Counted from the stretch's first letter, positions 22,073 to 30,925 are shown. The stretch is DNA of 39,044 bases from Xenorhabdus khoisanae (GCF_001037465.1 NZ_LFCV01000027.1:1-39044); one strand, 5' to 3'. Program-made: numbers and translations. The notes: a model not told the origin generated them from the letters alone.

Positions 22073-23050
22073 TTAGTAGAGCTTCTTCGCCGTTTCCAGC
22101 CAGTCTTTCTTAAAGACACGCTGCATATTTTGTACTGCATCAATGATATCGTGATGAACAAGTTTCTCGTTCTGGATACCAACACACCGCCCACCGTGTC
22201 CTTCCAACAGAAGTTGGACAGAATAAGCTCCCATGCGGGAAGCAAGAATACGGTCATAAGCCACTGGCGCACCGCCACGCTGAATATGGCCTAATACTGT
22301 TGCACGGGTTTCATGGCGAGTTTCTGCTTCAATATATTTCGCCAACTCATCAACATCACAAACATGCTCAGTGATGGCAACAATCGCGTGGCGCTTGCCT
22401 TTTTGAATACCAGCCTGAATTTCAGACAACAACTCTTCACGACTGAATGGCGTTTCACTCTCAGGCAGAACAATAAACTCACATCCACCCGCAATTGCCG
22501 CCGATAAAGTCAAGTCACCGCAATAACGCCCCATCACTTCAACAATAGAAATGCGCTTATGGGAAGTTGAGGTATCACGCAGACGATCAATCGCCTCTAC
22601 CACCGTTTCCAGCGCCGTGAAATAACCGATGGTGTAATCCGTACCCGCGACATCATTGTCAATCGTTCCCGGCAGGCCAATACAAGGGAAACCCGCTTCA
22701 GTCAGCTTCTTCGCCCCTAAATAAGAACCGTCACCGCCAATCACCACCAGCGCATCAATCTCATTTTTGCGCATATTTTCAATAGCAGTTTCCCGAACTT
22801 TATCATCCCTGAATTCAGGGAAACGGGCTGACCCCAAAAACGTACCACCGCGGTTAATCATGTCGGAAACGCTAAAACGGTCGAGCTTTTTCATGCGGTT
22901 TTCATATAACCCCAGATAGCCATCATAAATGCCGTAAACTTCCAACCCTTCGGTTAAAGCGGCACGAACAACACCACGAATAGCGGCGTTCATGCCAGGC
23001 GCATCACCGCCACTCGTTAAGACTCCGATTCTTTTAATCTTGTTGATCAT
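22073..23050 (-). CDS. pfkA: ATP-dependent 6-phosphofructokinase I
   Basis: PfkA commits fructose 6-phosphate to glycolysis; in E. coli it is a tetramer activated by ADP/GDP and inhibited by phosphoenolpyruvate. The 325 residues (E. coli 320) show [19 protein letters not shown] near residue 10, [12 protein letters not shown] near residue 105, the catalytic [16 protein letters not shown] near residue 128, and the fructose-6-phosphate loop [13 protein letters not shown] near residue 170. It lies between fieF and sbp on the same strand, the E. coli order. Three 15-bp tandem repeats lie just upstream. Confidence 0.98.
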   Translation of the reverse strand: MINKIKRIGVLTSGGDAPGMNAAIRGVVRAALTEGLEVYGIYDGYLGLYENRMKKLDRFSVSDMINRGGTFLGSARFPEFRDDKVRETAIENMRKNEIDALVVIGGDGSYLGAKKLTEAGFPCIGLPGTIDNDVAGTDYTIGYFTALETVVEAIDRLRDTSTSHKRISIVEVMGRYCGDLTLSAAIAGGCEFIVLPESETPFSREELLSEIQAGIQKGKRHAIVAITEHVCDVDELAKYIEAETRHETRATVLGHIQRGGAPVAYDRILASRMGAYSVQLLLEGHGGRCVGIQNEKLVHHDIIDAVQNMQRVFKKDWLETAKKLY

Positions 23051-23064
23051 GATGACCTCTGACT

Positions 23065-23110
23065 TGTAGATATATTATTTGTAGGTATGTTATTTGTAGA
23101 TATAAGTATT
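23065..23110. repeat. Three tandem 15-bp repeats in the pfkA leader/promoter
   Basis: TTGTAG-type units start at 23065, 23080 and 23095 with period 15, each followed by an ATATATTAT-like AT-rich half with a few substitutions. They lie 15-60 bp upstream of the pfkA start on its promoter side. They could be a slippage-prone tract or an operator series. Confidence 0.6.
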
Positions 23111-23218
23111 TGCCAATCTGCTGAATTGATTCAACAGAACCTATCATACGGAAAAACACTCAGCCTGCATTAAGATTGTGTCTATTTTTTGACGATCTTT
23201 TGATTATGAATAAATTCA

Positions 23219-24121
23219 TCACCAATCCCAACGATTTTTGTGCTCCTCGGACACAACAGAACAAGGATCTTGGTGAATAATAATATCGGCACCCGGAAAT
23301 CGACTCCGCAATTTATTTTCAATTCCCTCAGCCAAAGCATGAGCCTGCACTAACGGCTGATTTTCATCTATCTCCAAATGGAACTGGATAAAACGCGTCG
23401 GCCCTGATTGACGGGTTCGCAGATCATGACCACCAGCGATCCCCGGATGACTCTGGATAATCTCAATAATCTCCTGCCGCTCTGTATCCGGTAAGGCACG
23501 ATCAAGCAAAGATTGTACGGCATCATATCCCATTCGTAACGCGCTATAGAGGATATAAACTCCAATCCCCAAAGCAAATAGCGCATCTGCACGTTTAAAA
23601 CCATACAGGCTCAAAAGCAGTGCCACCAAAATTGCGCCATTCATCAATAGATCAGACTTATAATGCAGCATATCCGCGCGAATCGCCTGACTTTGGGTTT
23701 TATTAATCACCCACTTCTGAAACGTCACCAAACACAGCGTGAAAATCAGAGCAATAATAATGACCCAAACACCGACTGCCGCATGCTCCAATGGCTTAGG
23801 GGAAAACAGATGCTGAAAGCCCGTCAAAAACAGAAAAATTGCCGAACCGGAAATAAACATACTTTGTGCCAAAGCCGCCAGTGATTCAGCCTTACCATGT
23901 CCAAAAGTATGCTCTTTATCAGCAGGGTGAAGTGAATAACGCACGACAAAAAAATTGGTCAAAGAGGCCGCCAAATCGACCAGAGAATCCACCAGCGCCG
24001 CCAATAAGCTCACCGATCCCGTAAACCACCATGCAAAAATTTTCACAATCAACAACACACTCGCCAGTACCGTTGCCGCTAACGCAGCGGTACTGACCCA
24101 TCGCCCGTAATTTATACTCAT
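23219..24121 (-). CDS. fieF: Ferrous-iron/zinc efflux transporter FieF (cation diffusion facilitator)
   Basis: FieF (YiiP) is an inner-membrane H+ antiporter of the CDF family that exports Fe(II) and Zn(II). The 300 residues equal the E. coli protein. The metal-site motif [11 protein letters not shown] in helix 2 (Asp near residues 45 and 49) and [12 protein letters not shown] in helix 5 (His near residue 153, Asp near 157) are intact, as are six membrane helices and a cytoplasmic metallochaperone-like C-terminal domain with HDLRTRQSG. In E. coli fieF adjoins cpxP; here about 9 kb of accessory DNA separates them. Confidence 0.97.
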   Translation of the reverse strand: MSINYGRWVSTAALAATVLASVLLIVKIFAWWFTGSVSLLAALVDSLVDLAASLTNFFVVRYSLHPADKEHTFGHGKAESLAALAQSMFISGSAIFLFLTGFQHLFSPKPLEHAAVGVWVIIIALIFTLCLVTFQKWVINKTQSQAIRADMLHYKSDLLMNGAILVALLLSLYGFKRADALFALGIGVYILYSALRMGYDAVQSLLDRALPDTERQEIIEIIQSHPGIAGGHDLRTRQSGPTRFIQFHLEIDENQPLVQAHALAEGIENKLRSRFPGADIIIHQDPCSVVSEEHKNRWDW

Positions 24122-24152
24122 TGACTACCACCCTTTGGTTATTGAGTTAGTC

Positions 24153-25097
24153 TCAGGTATAAAAATAGCGCGTAAGATGGAAAAATATAGGAGCAGCGAA
24201 ACAAAGCGAGTCAATTCTATCCAGCATTCCACCATGCCCTTCAATAATTCCGCCAAAATCCTTCACTCCACTGTCCCGTTTAATCGCCGACATACACAAC
24301 CCGCCGATAAACCCCATCAAAGTGATAGCCAACGACATCAAGCCCGCTTCCCACAAGGAAAATGGCGTTACCCAAAATAACGACATACCCAACAGTACAG
24401 AAGCTAAAATTCCACCAACAAACCCCTCAACCGTTTTATTGGGGCTGAGTTTTGGCACAATCGGGTGCTTGCCAAATAATTTACCGAATACATACTGCAA
24501 AACATCAGACATTTGCACCACGATCATCAGGAACAGCAATAACTTGATATTTTGTCCTTCATACTCCGGAATATCCAACATCAGCAGGGCGGGCGCATGG
24601 CTGATGGCAAACACCGTCACCAACATCCCCCACTGGATCTTGGCAGTTCTCTCCAGAAAATGCGTTGTATCCCCCACCAAAGCAATACGGGCAGGCAAAA
24701 ACAAGAATACATACACAGGAATAAATACCGAGAATAACCCATACCATTGCACACCTACCAAGGCATACTGCACAGGCATAAAAACAAAGAAACACCAGAA
24801 CAAGGCCTCATGATCACTACGGCGAGTGGGCGTTAGCGTGATAAATTCGCGCAAGGCAAAAAATGACATCACCGCAAACAAAATCACCGATCCCACAGGC
24901 CCAACAACAATAGCGACTACACAGATGATACACATCATCCACCAGCCACGGATTCGGGCATTCAGGTTATCAATGGTGGCGCTGTTTCTTTCTCCCGAAT
25001 ACCAAAAGGCCAAAATACTCCCAATCACACTGGCGATAACCAATATCCCAAAGACCCCACCCAGCAGCAACATCAAATCATGATCCATATTCGTCAT
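24153..25097 (-). CDS. CdsA-like phosphatidate cytidylyltransferase (YnbB type)
   Basis: This predicted integral-membrane CTP:phosphatidate cytidylyltransferase makes CDP-diacylglycerol. The 314 residues have about eight hydrophobic helices and the complete family signature near the C-terminus: SAIKRDSGVKDFGG followed by GHGGMLDRIDSL, with the Lys-Asp and Asp-Arg-x-Asp residues that bind metal and substrate. The LSPNKTVEGFVGG block upstream is also standard. It is a paralogue of the housekeeping CdsA, most like E. coli YnbB, which accompanies a PlsC-like acyltransferase or CDP-alcohol transferase in many genomes. Its ATG overlaps the TGA of the upstream acyltransferase gene by 4 bp, so the two are translationally coupled. 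The specific lipid product is unknown. Confidence 0.85.
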   Translation of the reverse strand: MTNMDHDLMLLLGGVFGILVIASVIGSILAFWYSGERNSATIDNLNARIRGWWMMCIICVVAIVVGPVGSVILFAVMSFFALREFITLTPTRRSDHEALFWCFFVFMPVQYALVGVQWYGLFSVFIPVYVFLFLPARIALVGDTTHFLERTAKIQWGMLVTVFAISHAPALLMLDIPEYEGQNIKLLLFLMIVVQMSDVLQYVFGKLFGKHPIVPKLSPNKTVEGFVGGILASVLLGMSLFWVTPFSLWEAGLMSLAITLMGFIGGLCMSAIKRDSGVKDFGGIIEGHGGMLDRIDSLCFAAPIFFHLTRYFYT

Positions 25098-25720
25098 AGC
25101 ACTAACTCCTCTAATGCAGACCGGGCACGTTGCAGGAACTCGCCCTTGCTTTCATTCTCACCTAATTTATCCAACGGCTTACCGAATGTGACGGAACAAA
25201 TAATGGGTATCGGTAATTTCTTACCCTTAGGCAAAGCACGGTTCAAATTTTCAAGATAAACCGGCACGATTTCAGCATCGGGATACTTACGCACCAAATG
25301 ATACAACCCACTTTTGAACGGATTGATTTGTTCCCCATTCCCCCGGGTTCCTTCCGGAAAAATAATCAAAGATTCCTGTTGCGCCAGAACCGTCTCCAAT
25401 GGTGCAAGAACCCTTTCTTTCGAGTTATTTTCTCCATTGCGCTCAACTAAAACTGCCCGAAATACCTTATGAATAAGATAGCGACGTAGTTTGGTTTTAC
25501 CCCAATAATCACGGGCAGCGACAGGATGAACCTGGTGACGCAACTTAGGCGGAAGCCCTGACCAAATCACCAATCCATCAAGATGGCTGGAATGATTCGC
25601 ATAATAAATACGACTTGCAATTGATGGCTCACAACCAATCCATCGAGCCTGTACACCAGTTAAAAGACGGCATAAACAGGTTAGCCGCGCATCGCGTGTG
25701 CCGCCTGTCCTGAGGGGGTG
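25094..25720 (-). pseudogene. PlsC-family acyltransferase with lost or displaced start
   Basis: This is a 1-acyl-glycerol-3-phosphate acyltransferase-type enzyme. The usual first ATG/GTG/TTG gives only 159 residues from a TTG at 25573, but the same frame continues upstream to 25720 and encodes recognisable family sequence: CRLLTGVQARWIG, then YYANHSSHLDG containing the catalytic H-x4-D box, which the short form lacks. Motif FPEGTRGNGE follows near the middle. No standard start codon exists in the upstream part; an ATG at 25692-25690 is one base out of frame with ARLTC. So the gene appears 5'-broken or frame-shifted, right at the junction with mobile-element debris. It is coupled to the CdsA-like gene by ATGA. 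Confidence 0.7.
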
Positions 25721-25722
25721 TT

Positions 25723-25812
25723 ATGCCGAATAATTCCGGTGGCTTCGGTGACGTAGAAAAGTCGGCAAAAGTGTTTTCCATTAACGAACTGACACGATAC
25801 AGGAAAGATTAA
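25723..25812 (+). pseudogene. 29-codon open frame, possible gene remnant
   Basis: This short frame begins MPNNSGGFGD and ends NELTRYRKD. A shifted frame just after it (TIQERLKELNEWLGIEVIRF, to about 25889) also looks protein-like, which suggests a decayed, frame-shifted gene. I do not recognise the family. Confidence 0.25.
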
Positions 25813-25946
25813 AGGAGTTGAACGAGTGGCTGGGGATCGAAGTGATACGCTTTAAACCTTACATCCTATTACAAGCTGCTGTATAACATTAAAATATTCA
25901 ACCTAGTACCGCCACTCTATGGCACTGATCTAACCTAAACAGCCGC

Positions 25947-26054
25947 ATGCCACGTAATCAAATCAAAGACATTTATCTTACCCATACGCAAGAGTCCATG
26001 TACGATGATGAGATTAGGCATAATCTCCTCCCAAAGCTGGCTGGATTTTATTGA
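25947..26054 (+). CDS. 35-residue small open frame of unknown function
   Basis: The frame begins MPRNQIKDIYLTHTQ and ends NLLPKLAGFY. It is acidic-to-neutral and plausible as protein, but lacks a visible Shine-Dalgarno and lies in rearranged DNA between the broken acyltransferase and the IS110 element. It may be a fragment. The rest of 25813-26300 shows no gene. Confidence 0.25.
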   Translation: MPRNQIKDIYLTHTQESMYDDEIRHNLLPKLAGFY

Positions 26055-26300
26055 AGAATTTCCATCTTACTCCGTGAGGAGCGGGAGTTCATAACATCAG
26101 CCTTATTGCAGCCATGCTGCGGGCCTCGATGTAATCCGCTGACCTGCTCCTCATTCTCCTGACGAGCTTTAAGCTCAAAGGGCTATTCAGGTTTAGCCGG
26201 TCACGGTCTTACCTGTCGTTGTCATCATTATCATTGCCTCAGCAACCTTTCTGCATTCATCCATATTGTGTTAAAAGTGAAAGTTGAACAGTGAAACGCC

Positions 26301-26752
26301 TTAATAAGGCCTGACACTGACGTAATCTTTTTGATATTCCCGCTGATGGGCTACCAGGGCCCAAACAGTGCGGGCTAACTTATTTGCCATTCCCACAATC
26401 GCGACACAGAGTGGACGGCGTTTTTTCAGTTCTGTTACCCACACCGAAGGGGTTTTCGTCAGTAAAGTGGCCGCTCTTGCACCGTGAATAAACAGGGTTC
26501 TCAGATAGGTATCCCCCCGTTTACTGATCCCCAGTAATTTAACCCGGCCTCCCGTTCCCGTCTGTTTCGGGACTAAGCCCAGATATGCTGAGAATTCTCT
26601 GCCTGACTGGAAAGCGCCGGGCTCTCCCATTATGGCGATGGCGGCGGTGGCAATCAGCACGCCGACACCGGGAATTTTCATGATCCGCTGGCAATCAGCA
26701 TTCTGCTTTGCCCACGCGATCAGTTGCTTTTCCACCTGTTCGATTTGTTGGT
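26301..26752 (-). pseudogene. IS110-family transposase, C-terminal part (3' exon)
   Basis: This is the IS116/IS110/IS902 C-terminal domain: MKIPGVGVLIATAAIA (the helix-hairpin-helix-like segment), then AYLGLVPKQTGTGG, ISKRGDTYLRTLFIHGAR and the ending EYQKDYVSV. The open frame starts at a GTG at 26735 but coding sequence continues upstream to the intron edge (THQQIEQVEKQL). The usual Ser-Ser-Gly nucleophile motif reads Thr-Gly-Thr-Gly-Gly here. Without intron splicing this half cannot be joined to the N-terminal RuvC-like half. Confidence 0.85.
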
Positions 26753-26791
26753 GAGTAGACCTACCCAGTCACCCGGGCAGATCCCTCCTCA

Positions 26792-26824
26792 GAACCGGAC
26801 ATGCAGAACTACCGCATCCGGCTC
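26792..26824 (-). ncRNA. Group II intron domain V
   Basis: This 33-nt hairpin carries the AGC triad at its 5' side and an 8-bp basal stem (GAGCCGGA with TCCGGTTC), the catalytic core of group II ribozymes. It lies 28 bp after the maturase stop, as expected. Confidence 0.8.
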
Positions 26825-26851
26825 CCGACAGACCCCAGTCGTCACACCTAT

Positions 26852-28186
26852 TCAGCAAGAATTGAACATTGAATGGACTTTCCAGCTTGAAGGATAACCC
26901 AGCACTTTCAAGATCAGAGTCAGCTTTTCCCACGTTAACCCTCGTCGTCCTCCCTTCCGGTTGAACCATCTGTAAAGTACCCGCTTGCTTTGGTAGATAA
27001 ATTGCCCGACTCGTCTCTGGTTATCAGAAATACCGTGATAATTTATCCAGCCTTTGATAGCCCTGATGACGATGGTCAGAACACGCCTTTTGTCAGGTGT
27101 ATTCAGGTTCTTCCAGAGGAAGTCCCTGAGTCCCTTCAATTTGGCGGCAAAACGGTCTTTTCGACTGGTCAACTTCAGTCGCCAGAAACCCTTTCGCGAT
27201 ATCCCCCAGTAGCAGGTAAATCCCAGAAAGTTAAACGTAGGTAAGCGCCCGCCAGACTGGTTAGCTCTCATTGCTGCAACGTGACCCGCCGGAATTAATT
27301 GCGATTTGTCACTGTGCAACGCCAGACCGTATTTACTCAGTCGTTTAGGTAATATCTTATAAAAGCGTTTTGCCGCACTCCTGAACTCAAAGGTAAACAC
27401 CATATCATCAGCGTACCTTACCATTCCTGCCCGACCATGAATGTGTGAACGGCTGGTTTCATCATACCATTCATCTATCACATAGTGCAGGTAGATATTG
27501 GCAAGTACCGGCGACAAGATTGACCCTTGGGGACATCCGCACACATTGTCGGATATCTGTTTACCCTCGATAACGGGTGCCGTTATTAAGACCTTAATGA
27601 GTCTGAGGAAACGGCGATCTGATATCTTCTTCCGCAGTAAATTCATCAACTCAATATGGGGTATCGTGTTAAAGTACTGTCGGATGTCAATTTCCACAAC
27701 CGCACCATTCCAGTTACGGTATGTTTGCTGTTGTAATGCCTTCAATGCCGCATGACAATTTAATCCCGGCCGAAACCCGTATGAACACGGTAGAAACAGC
27801 GGCTCATAAATTCGGCTGAGAATATCACTGACCGCAAGTTGCACCAGTTTGTCCTCTATGCACGAAATCGCCAGTGGCCGTTTACTACCATCCTCTTTCG
27901 GGATCTGCGTGATTCTGGCGGCTTTCGGGCGATACGTCCCTCTGCGTATTCGCAGGATGAGATTGTGAATATTCCCATCAAGATGTTCCCCGTAAGCGGA
28001 TTTTGTCATGCGATCAATACCTACCGCTTTATTCCCGTCAAGCCGTAGGAATTGTCCTTTCAGCATGTTACTGTTCAGCAAATGCCCTAAATTATTGAAC
28101 ACCTGCTGTTTGTTGCAGGCTGATTTCTTGCCTATACGCTCAAGTTTTGTTAACCATGATTGTCCGTCGTTGCTGTGTACGGTCAT
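26852..28186 (-). CDS. ltrA: Group II intron reverse transcriptase/maturase
   Basis: This intron-encoded protein splices its host intron and copies it during retrohoming. The RT fingers and palm are clear: GNKAVGIDRMTK, ITQIPKEDGSKRPLAISCIEDKLVQ, CSYGFRPGLNCHAAL, the NVCGCPQGSILSPVLANIYLH block, and the catalytic VRYADDMVF motif (Asp pair). The maturase (X) domain follows, with LTIVIRAIKGWINYHGISD. It ends at WKVHSMFNSC without an HNH endonuclease domain, so it belongs to the endonuclease-less type. I choose the start at 28186 (444 residues, MTVHSNDGQSW) because GAGAGGGA precedes it; the open frame extends 33 codons further upstream into the structured RNA. Confidence 0.92.
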   Translation of the reverse strand: MTVHSNDGQSWLTKLERIGKKSACNKQQVFNNLGHLLNSNMLKGQFLRLDGNKAVGIDRMTKSAYGEHLDGNIHNLILRIRRGTYRPKAARITQIPKEDGSKRPLAISCIEDKLVQLAVSDILSRIYEPLFLPCSYGFRPGLNCHAALKALQQQTYRNWNGAVVEIDIRQYFNTIPHIELMNLLRKKISDRRFLRLIKVLITAPVIEGKQISDNVCGCPQGSILSPVLANIYLHYVIDEWYDETSRSHIHGRAGMVRYADDMVFTFEFRSAAKRFYKILPKRLSKYGLALHSDKSQLIPAGHVAAMRANQSGGRLPTFNFLGFTCYWGISRKGFWRLKLTSRKDRFAAKLKGLRDFLWKNLNTPDKRRVLTIVIRAIKGWINYHGISDNQRRVGQFIYQSKRVLYRWFNRKGGRRGLTWEKLTLILKVLGYPSSWKVHSMFNSC

Positions 28187-28668
28187 TGTTTCCCTCTCAC
28201 GTTCGATCTGTCTGCCAGCCCTTCGCTCCGCGATCATTACTCGTTTCATCACTACTATGGCTGACTCCGACTTCCTGATACCCATCTCTCAGGCCTTGTG
28301 TTTTGGCACTTGTGCCCGATATACTCATTCCCTTGAGAGGTGTCAGGATCTCCTGGGTTCCGCACTGTTCTCTACAAACTCGCCGACGCCTGAGACTCCG
28401 GTGTGTGCTTCTGACTGGAAAAAAGAATCACCAGTGTGCCCATTCAGAAACTATTGCCTGCTGGTTCGACGATACCATCGGCACAACACAATCAGCGAAT
28501 TACGGAGTTATCACGTTCACCTATTGGTTTCGGCTCGAATGTTTCGCTGTCTACGCTTCATCTCCTTTGTTACCGCCGGAGATGCAAGACTCGCTACGTA
28601 GTGATCTGGCTAATCTTCTACGACGGGACTTTCACCCGCAAGAAACAGTGCAGCTTTTCCCAGCGCAC

Positions 28669-29239
28669 CATCGATTTCGCTCAATCGGTGGTATTGCTCT
28701 TCAAGCAGCTTGAGCAGAAACGGCGCCAGTTTTTCCCTTAGCCGCTCAAGTACCTCTGGCATCGCTTTATCCAGAGAAGCTCTTCCTTTATGCACGGTTT
28801 CACCAAATTCCAATAGTAAGCCATGTAACGAGTTGATTTGCGCGGTTCTGAATTTGACAAGCTGATAGCGCATTCGGTGTAATGACAGAATGGCCTGCTG
28901 TTCTTCATTTTTGATGGCAACGGATTTACCGGGTTGCTGGACAGCCAGCCAAATAGCCCGGGCATCCTGAACATCGTTTTTATTTCCCATCCGAAATGCC
29001 CTGACAAACCGAGCCTTAAGCAAACGCACTTCATGTCCCAGCTTTCTTAGCTCCCGTGCCCAGTAATGCGCTCCGCCACAGGCTTCCATGCCAATCAGAC
29101 AAGGTTCGCGGTTACTGAAAAATGTTAAAAAATCCTGCCGCCTTAGTTGCTTATCAATAAGCTCGCCGGTGTATTCATCGACAAAATGAATTTGCATCAA
29201 ATGTTTTGCACTATCGACGCCAAAAGGAGTATGTTTCAT
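28669..29239 (-). pseudogene. IS110-family transposase, N-terminal part (5' exon)
   Basis: This is the RuvC-like DEDD recombinase half: GVDSAKHLMQIHFVDE (first Asp), LIGMEACGGAHYWARELRKLGHEV (Glu), and the NKNDVQDARAIWLA pair of Asp residues. The frame continues through LLKLLEEQYHRLSEID and then enters the intron at GTGCG (28668). In an uninterrupted protein this would join directly to the QQIEQVEKQL of the 3' half, giving about 341 residues, a normal IS110 length. Confidence 0.88.
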
Positions 29240-29241
29240 GG

Positions 29242-29317
29242 GTGGATCCTCCAGTCATCAGGGAGCAACAGGCTTCCCGCTTAGGCACTATAAGGCCGGA
29301 AATCTGTGAGGATCCAC
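29242..29317. repeat. 10-bp inverted repeat in the IS110 leader
   Basis: GTGGATCCTC (29242-29251) and GAGGATCCAC (29308-29317) are perfect complements 56 bp apart, directly upstream of the transposase start. They could be the base of an RNA hairpin or the paired recombination half-sites of the element. The noncoding segment runs from 29240 to about 29395. Confidence 0.6.
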
Positions 29318-29373
29318 ACCTCACCTCTCAATTCCAGCACGGTGCCAAGAGCTAAGTGATTGGGATGCGTTCA

Positions 29374-30171
29374 TTACATTCTCCGACAGCACAGATCCAA
29401 GACTTCTGAACGGTTGGCTCTGCGGGTGACTTCTTTTAAGGTTTTTCCGGCCAGTTTCCGCAGCGGTTTCCCTTGTCCATTGTGCGCAGTGATAATCTGA
29501 GGATTCAGCGATTGGCTTCCCCTGACAATAAATGCTGCGCCAAAATGGGAGAGTTGTTCAAAATAATCAAAATCCGGATATCCTGCATCCGCAAGCAAGA
29601 GTTGCCCGCGTAATGTTGCCGGTGCAGGCAAATGAGCGCGTTCAGACGCGGTATCTGCCGTCACCGCCATTCCTGTTGGTGTCTGGCTCAATAACGACAT
29701 CGTCATATGGCATTCAATGGCCGCAGAGGTTGTTTTGAATCGAGAGGGGAAAACCTCCGCGAGCGCAGGATGCACTTTGAATGAACTCCCATCTTGTAAA
29801 ATAACATTTTGAAATTTAGCTAATTTTTTCGGTATCGCGACGTGTTTTTCAACCCACTGTGCCATAACAAACCTGACAATAATTTTCACAAATTCCTCAA
29901 AGGCCGGTTTACATAATTGATTGTAAAAGGGTCGGTAACTGACTTGTTGCCGAATCTCAGGGCACAAGCCATTAAACTTCTGATGTAATTGGGCAATGGA
30001 GGTGATTTTATCTGTGCTGAGCGCCGTAATCAGGCTAAGCAGCAATGTACGGGGTTCAATATTTCTAATGCGTTGAGTAAATCCGCAGCCAAACGCTATC
30101 TTTTGCAAAGAAATGTCACTGAAGAATTGCATTAACTGGTGTTTTATAGCGATAGTCGTCACAGGCTTCAT
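29374..30171 (-). pseudogene. IS4-type DDE transposase, 3'-truncated
   Basis: 265 residues of a DDE transposase (usual length about 430). It shows VILQDGSSFKVHPAL (first catalytic Asp near residue 127) and LLLADAGYPDFDYFEQL (second Asp near residue 196). The Y-R-E-K block holding the catalytic Glu is missing: after RSEVLDL (about 29395) the frame ends in six foreign residues and a stop where the IS110 element begins. Truncation by IS110 insertion or a linked deletion is the simplest reading. The element is presumably immobile in cis. Confidence 0.85.
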
Positions 30172-30514
30172 CCGTGGTTTTGGTATGAGTTTGGCGACGA
30201 TTATCAGATCATAAATGAAGCCTTTTTTCTATATAAAATATACAGTTAATGCTTAAGATCCTGTATATGTGAACTAAGTAGCTGTTCTTAATAATGCTAC
30301 ATCCAACACGAAACCTTGTGAACTGTGGACTTGCTCTGCATCCGTGAGGAAAGCAGCAACCATAAGGCTTCTATGGCTGCCACACATAACCGAGCAAAAA
30401 TCCCCCAAAACGCAACTGTAGCGGTATTTGTAACTATTTACCTATTAGAATTACTGCGATGACGGCCAAGCATTCCTGATTGATTCAAATGAAAAAACTG
30501 TGGGTTATTTAATT
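30172..30514. other. 343-bp gap with no gene
   Basis: This stretch holds the outer end of the IS4-type element (an AT-rich piece about 30220-30290) and unrecognised DNA. A hairpin lies at 30357-30381: GCAACCATA and TATGGCTGC, 9-bp stem with one wobble and a 7-nt loop. I see no open frame worth calling. Confidence 0.4.
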
Positions 30515-30925
30515 TTATCCTTCAGGTACATATATTTCAGCATCTCCGGTAATTACTTTAGAATTTCCAACCTTGCAATAGGTGTTGAAATAAACTCTCC
30601 TTTTTTCAACATCTATACCTTTAACCTCTATAGTAGCCACAACAGTATCACCAACATAAACCGGCTTTCTAAATTTTAAGTTTTGTGATACGTAAACACA
30701 GCCCTCCCCAGGTAGTTTTGTTCCAAATAATGCAGAAAAGAAACTAGCACTGAACATCCCATGCGCTATGCGTTTTTTAAATCTAGATGAACTAGCATAT
30801 TCTTCATCTAAATGAACAGGGTTTCTATCACCAGATAACCCTGCAAATCCTTTTATGTCAGCATCGGTAATTGTTTGGGAGTAAGATTCAGACATTCCGA
30901 TTTTTAAATCTCCTAGTTTATACAT
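30515..30925 (-). CDS. MaoC-like hot-dog-fold dehydratase ((R)-specific enoyl-CoA hydratase type)
   Basis: 136 residues of a MaoC/PhaJ-type hydratase. The catalytic segment DIKGFAGLSGDRNPVHLDEEYA (Asp and His of the hydratase-2 motif, near residues 34-40) and the RIAHGMFSASFFSALFG helix are intact, followed by YVSQNLKFRKPVYVGDTV. Family members hydrate trans-2-enoyl-CoA to (R)-3-hydroxyacyl-CoA. I start it at 30925 (MYKLGD): its ATG shares one base with the TAA of the upstream gene and is preceded by GGGAGAGGGAG. It is AT-rich compared with the core genes. Pairing with a beta-helix acyltransferase suggests it makes a hydroxyacyl donor for sugar acylation, which is inference. Confidence 0.8.
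   Translation of the reverse strand: MYKLGDLKIGMSESYSQTITDADIKGFAGLSGDRNPVHLDEEYASSSRFKKRIAHGMFSASFFSALFGTKLPGEGCVYVSQNLKFRKPVYVGDTVVATIEVKGIDVEKRRVYFNTYCKVGNSKVITGDAEIYVPEG

Larger units (their letters stand above)
26751..28668 (-). mobile_element. Group II intron (about 1.9 kb)
   Basis: The 5' end reads GTGCG (from 28668 leftward on the minus strand), the conserved group II start, followed by a GGGTGAAAGTCCCG domain I segment. Domain V is visible at 26824-26792: it begins GAGCCGGA with the AGC catalytic triad and ends TCCGGTTC, forming the 8-bp base stem. A domain VI-like hairpin follows (TGAG ... CTCA) and ends near CTACTCAC at about 26751. A maturase ORF occupies domain IV. It is inserted in the sense orientation in the IS110 transposase gene. 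The 3' edge is uncertain by a few bases: a 26751 end leaves the exons one base out of frame, while an end at 26753 restores frame. Confidence 0.85.
26301..29395 (-). mobile_element. IS110-family insertion sequence carrying a group II intron
   Basis: The two halves of one IS110-family transposase gene lie on the minus strand at 28669-29239 (N-terminal) and 26301-26752 (C-terminal), separated by a group II intron of about 1.9 kb. The noncoding part upstream of the transposase start reaches about 29395, where it cuts an IS4-type transposase. The far end is uncertain: IS110 elements lack classical inverted repeats and target duplications, and it lies somewhere between about 26050 and 26300. Confidence 0.8.

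Noticed and set aside
28008-28741. Plus-strand open frames opposite the intron maturase and transposase
   Set aside because: They are antisense shadows of the structured intron 5' region and transposase; no protein family is visible.
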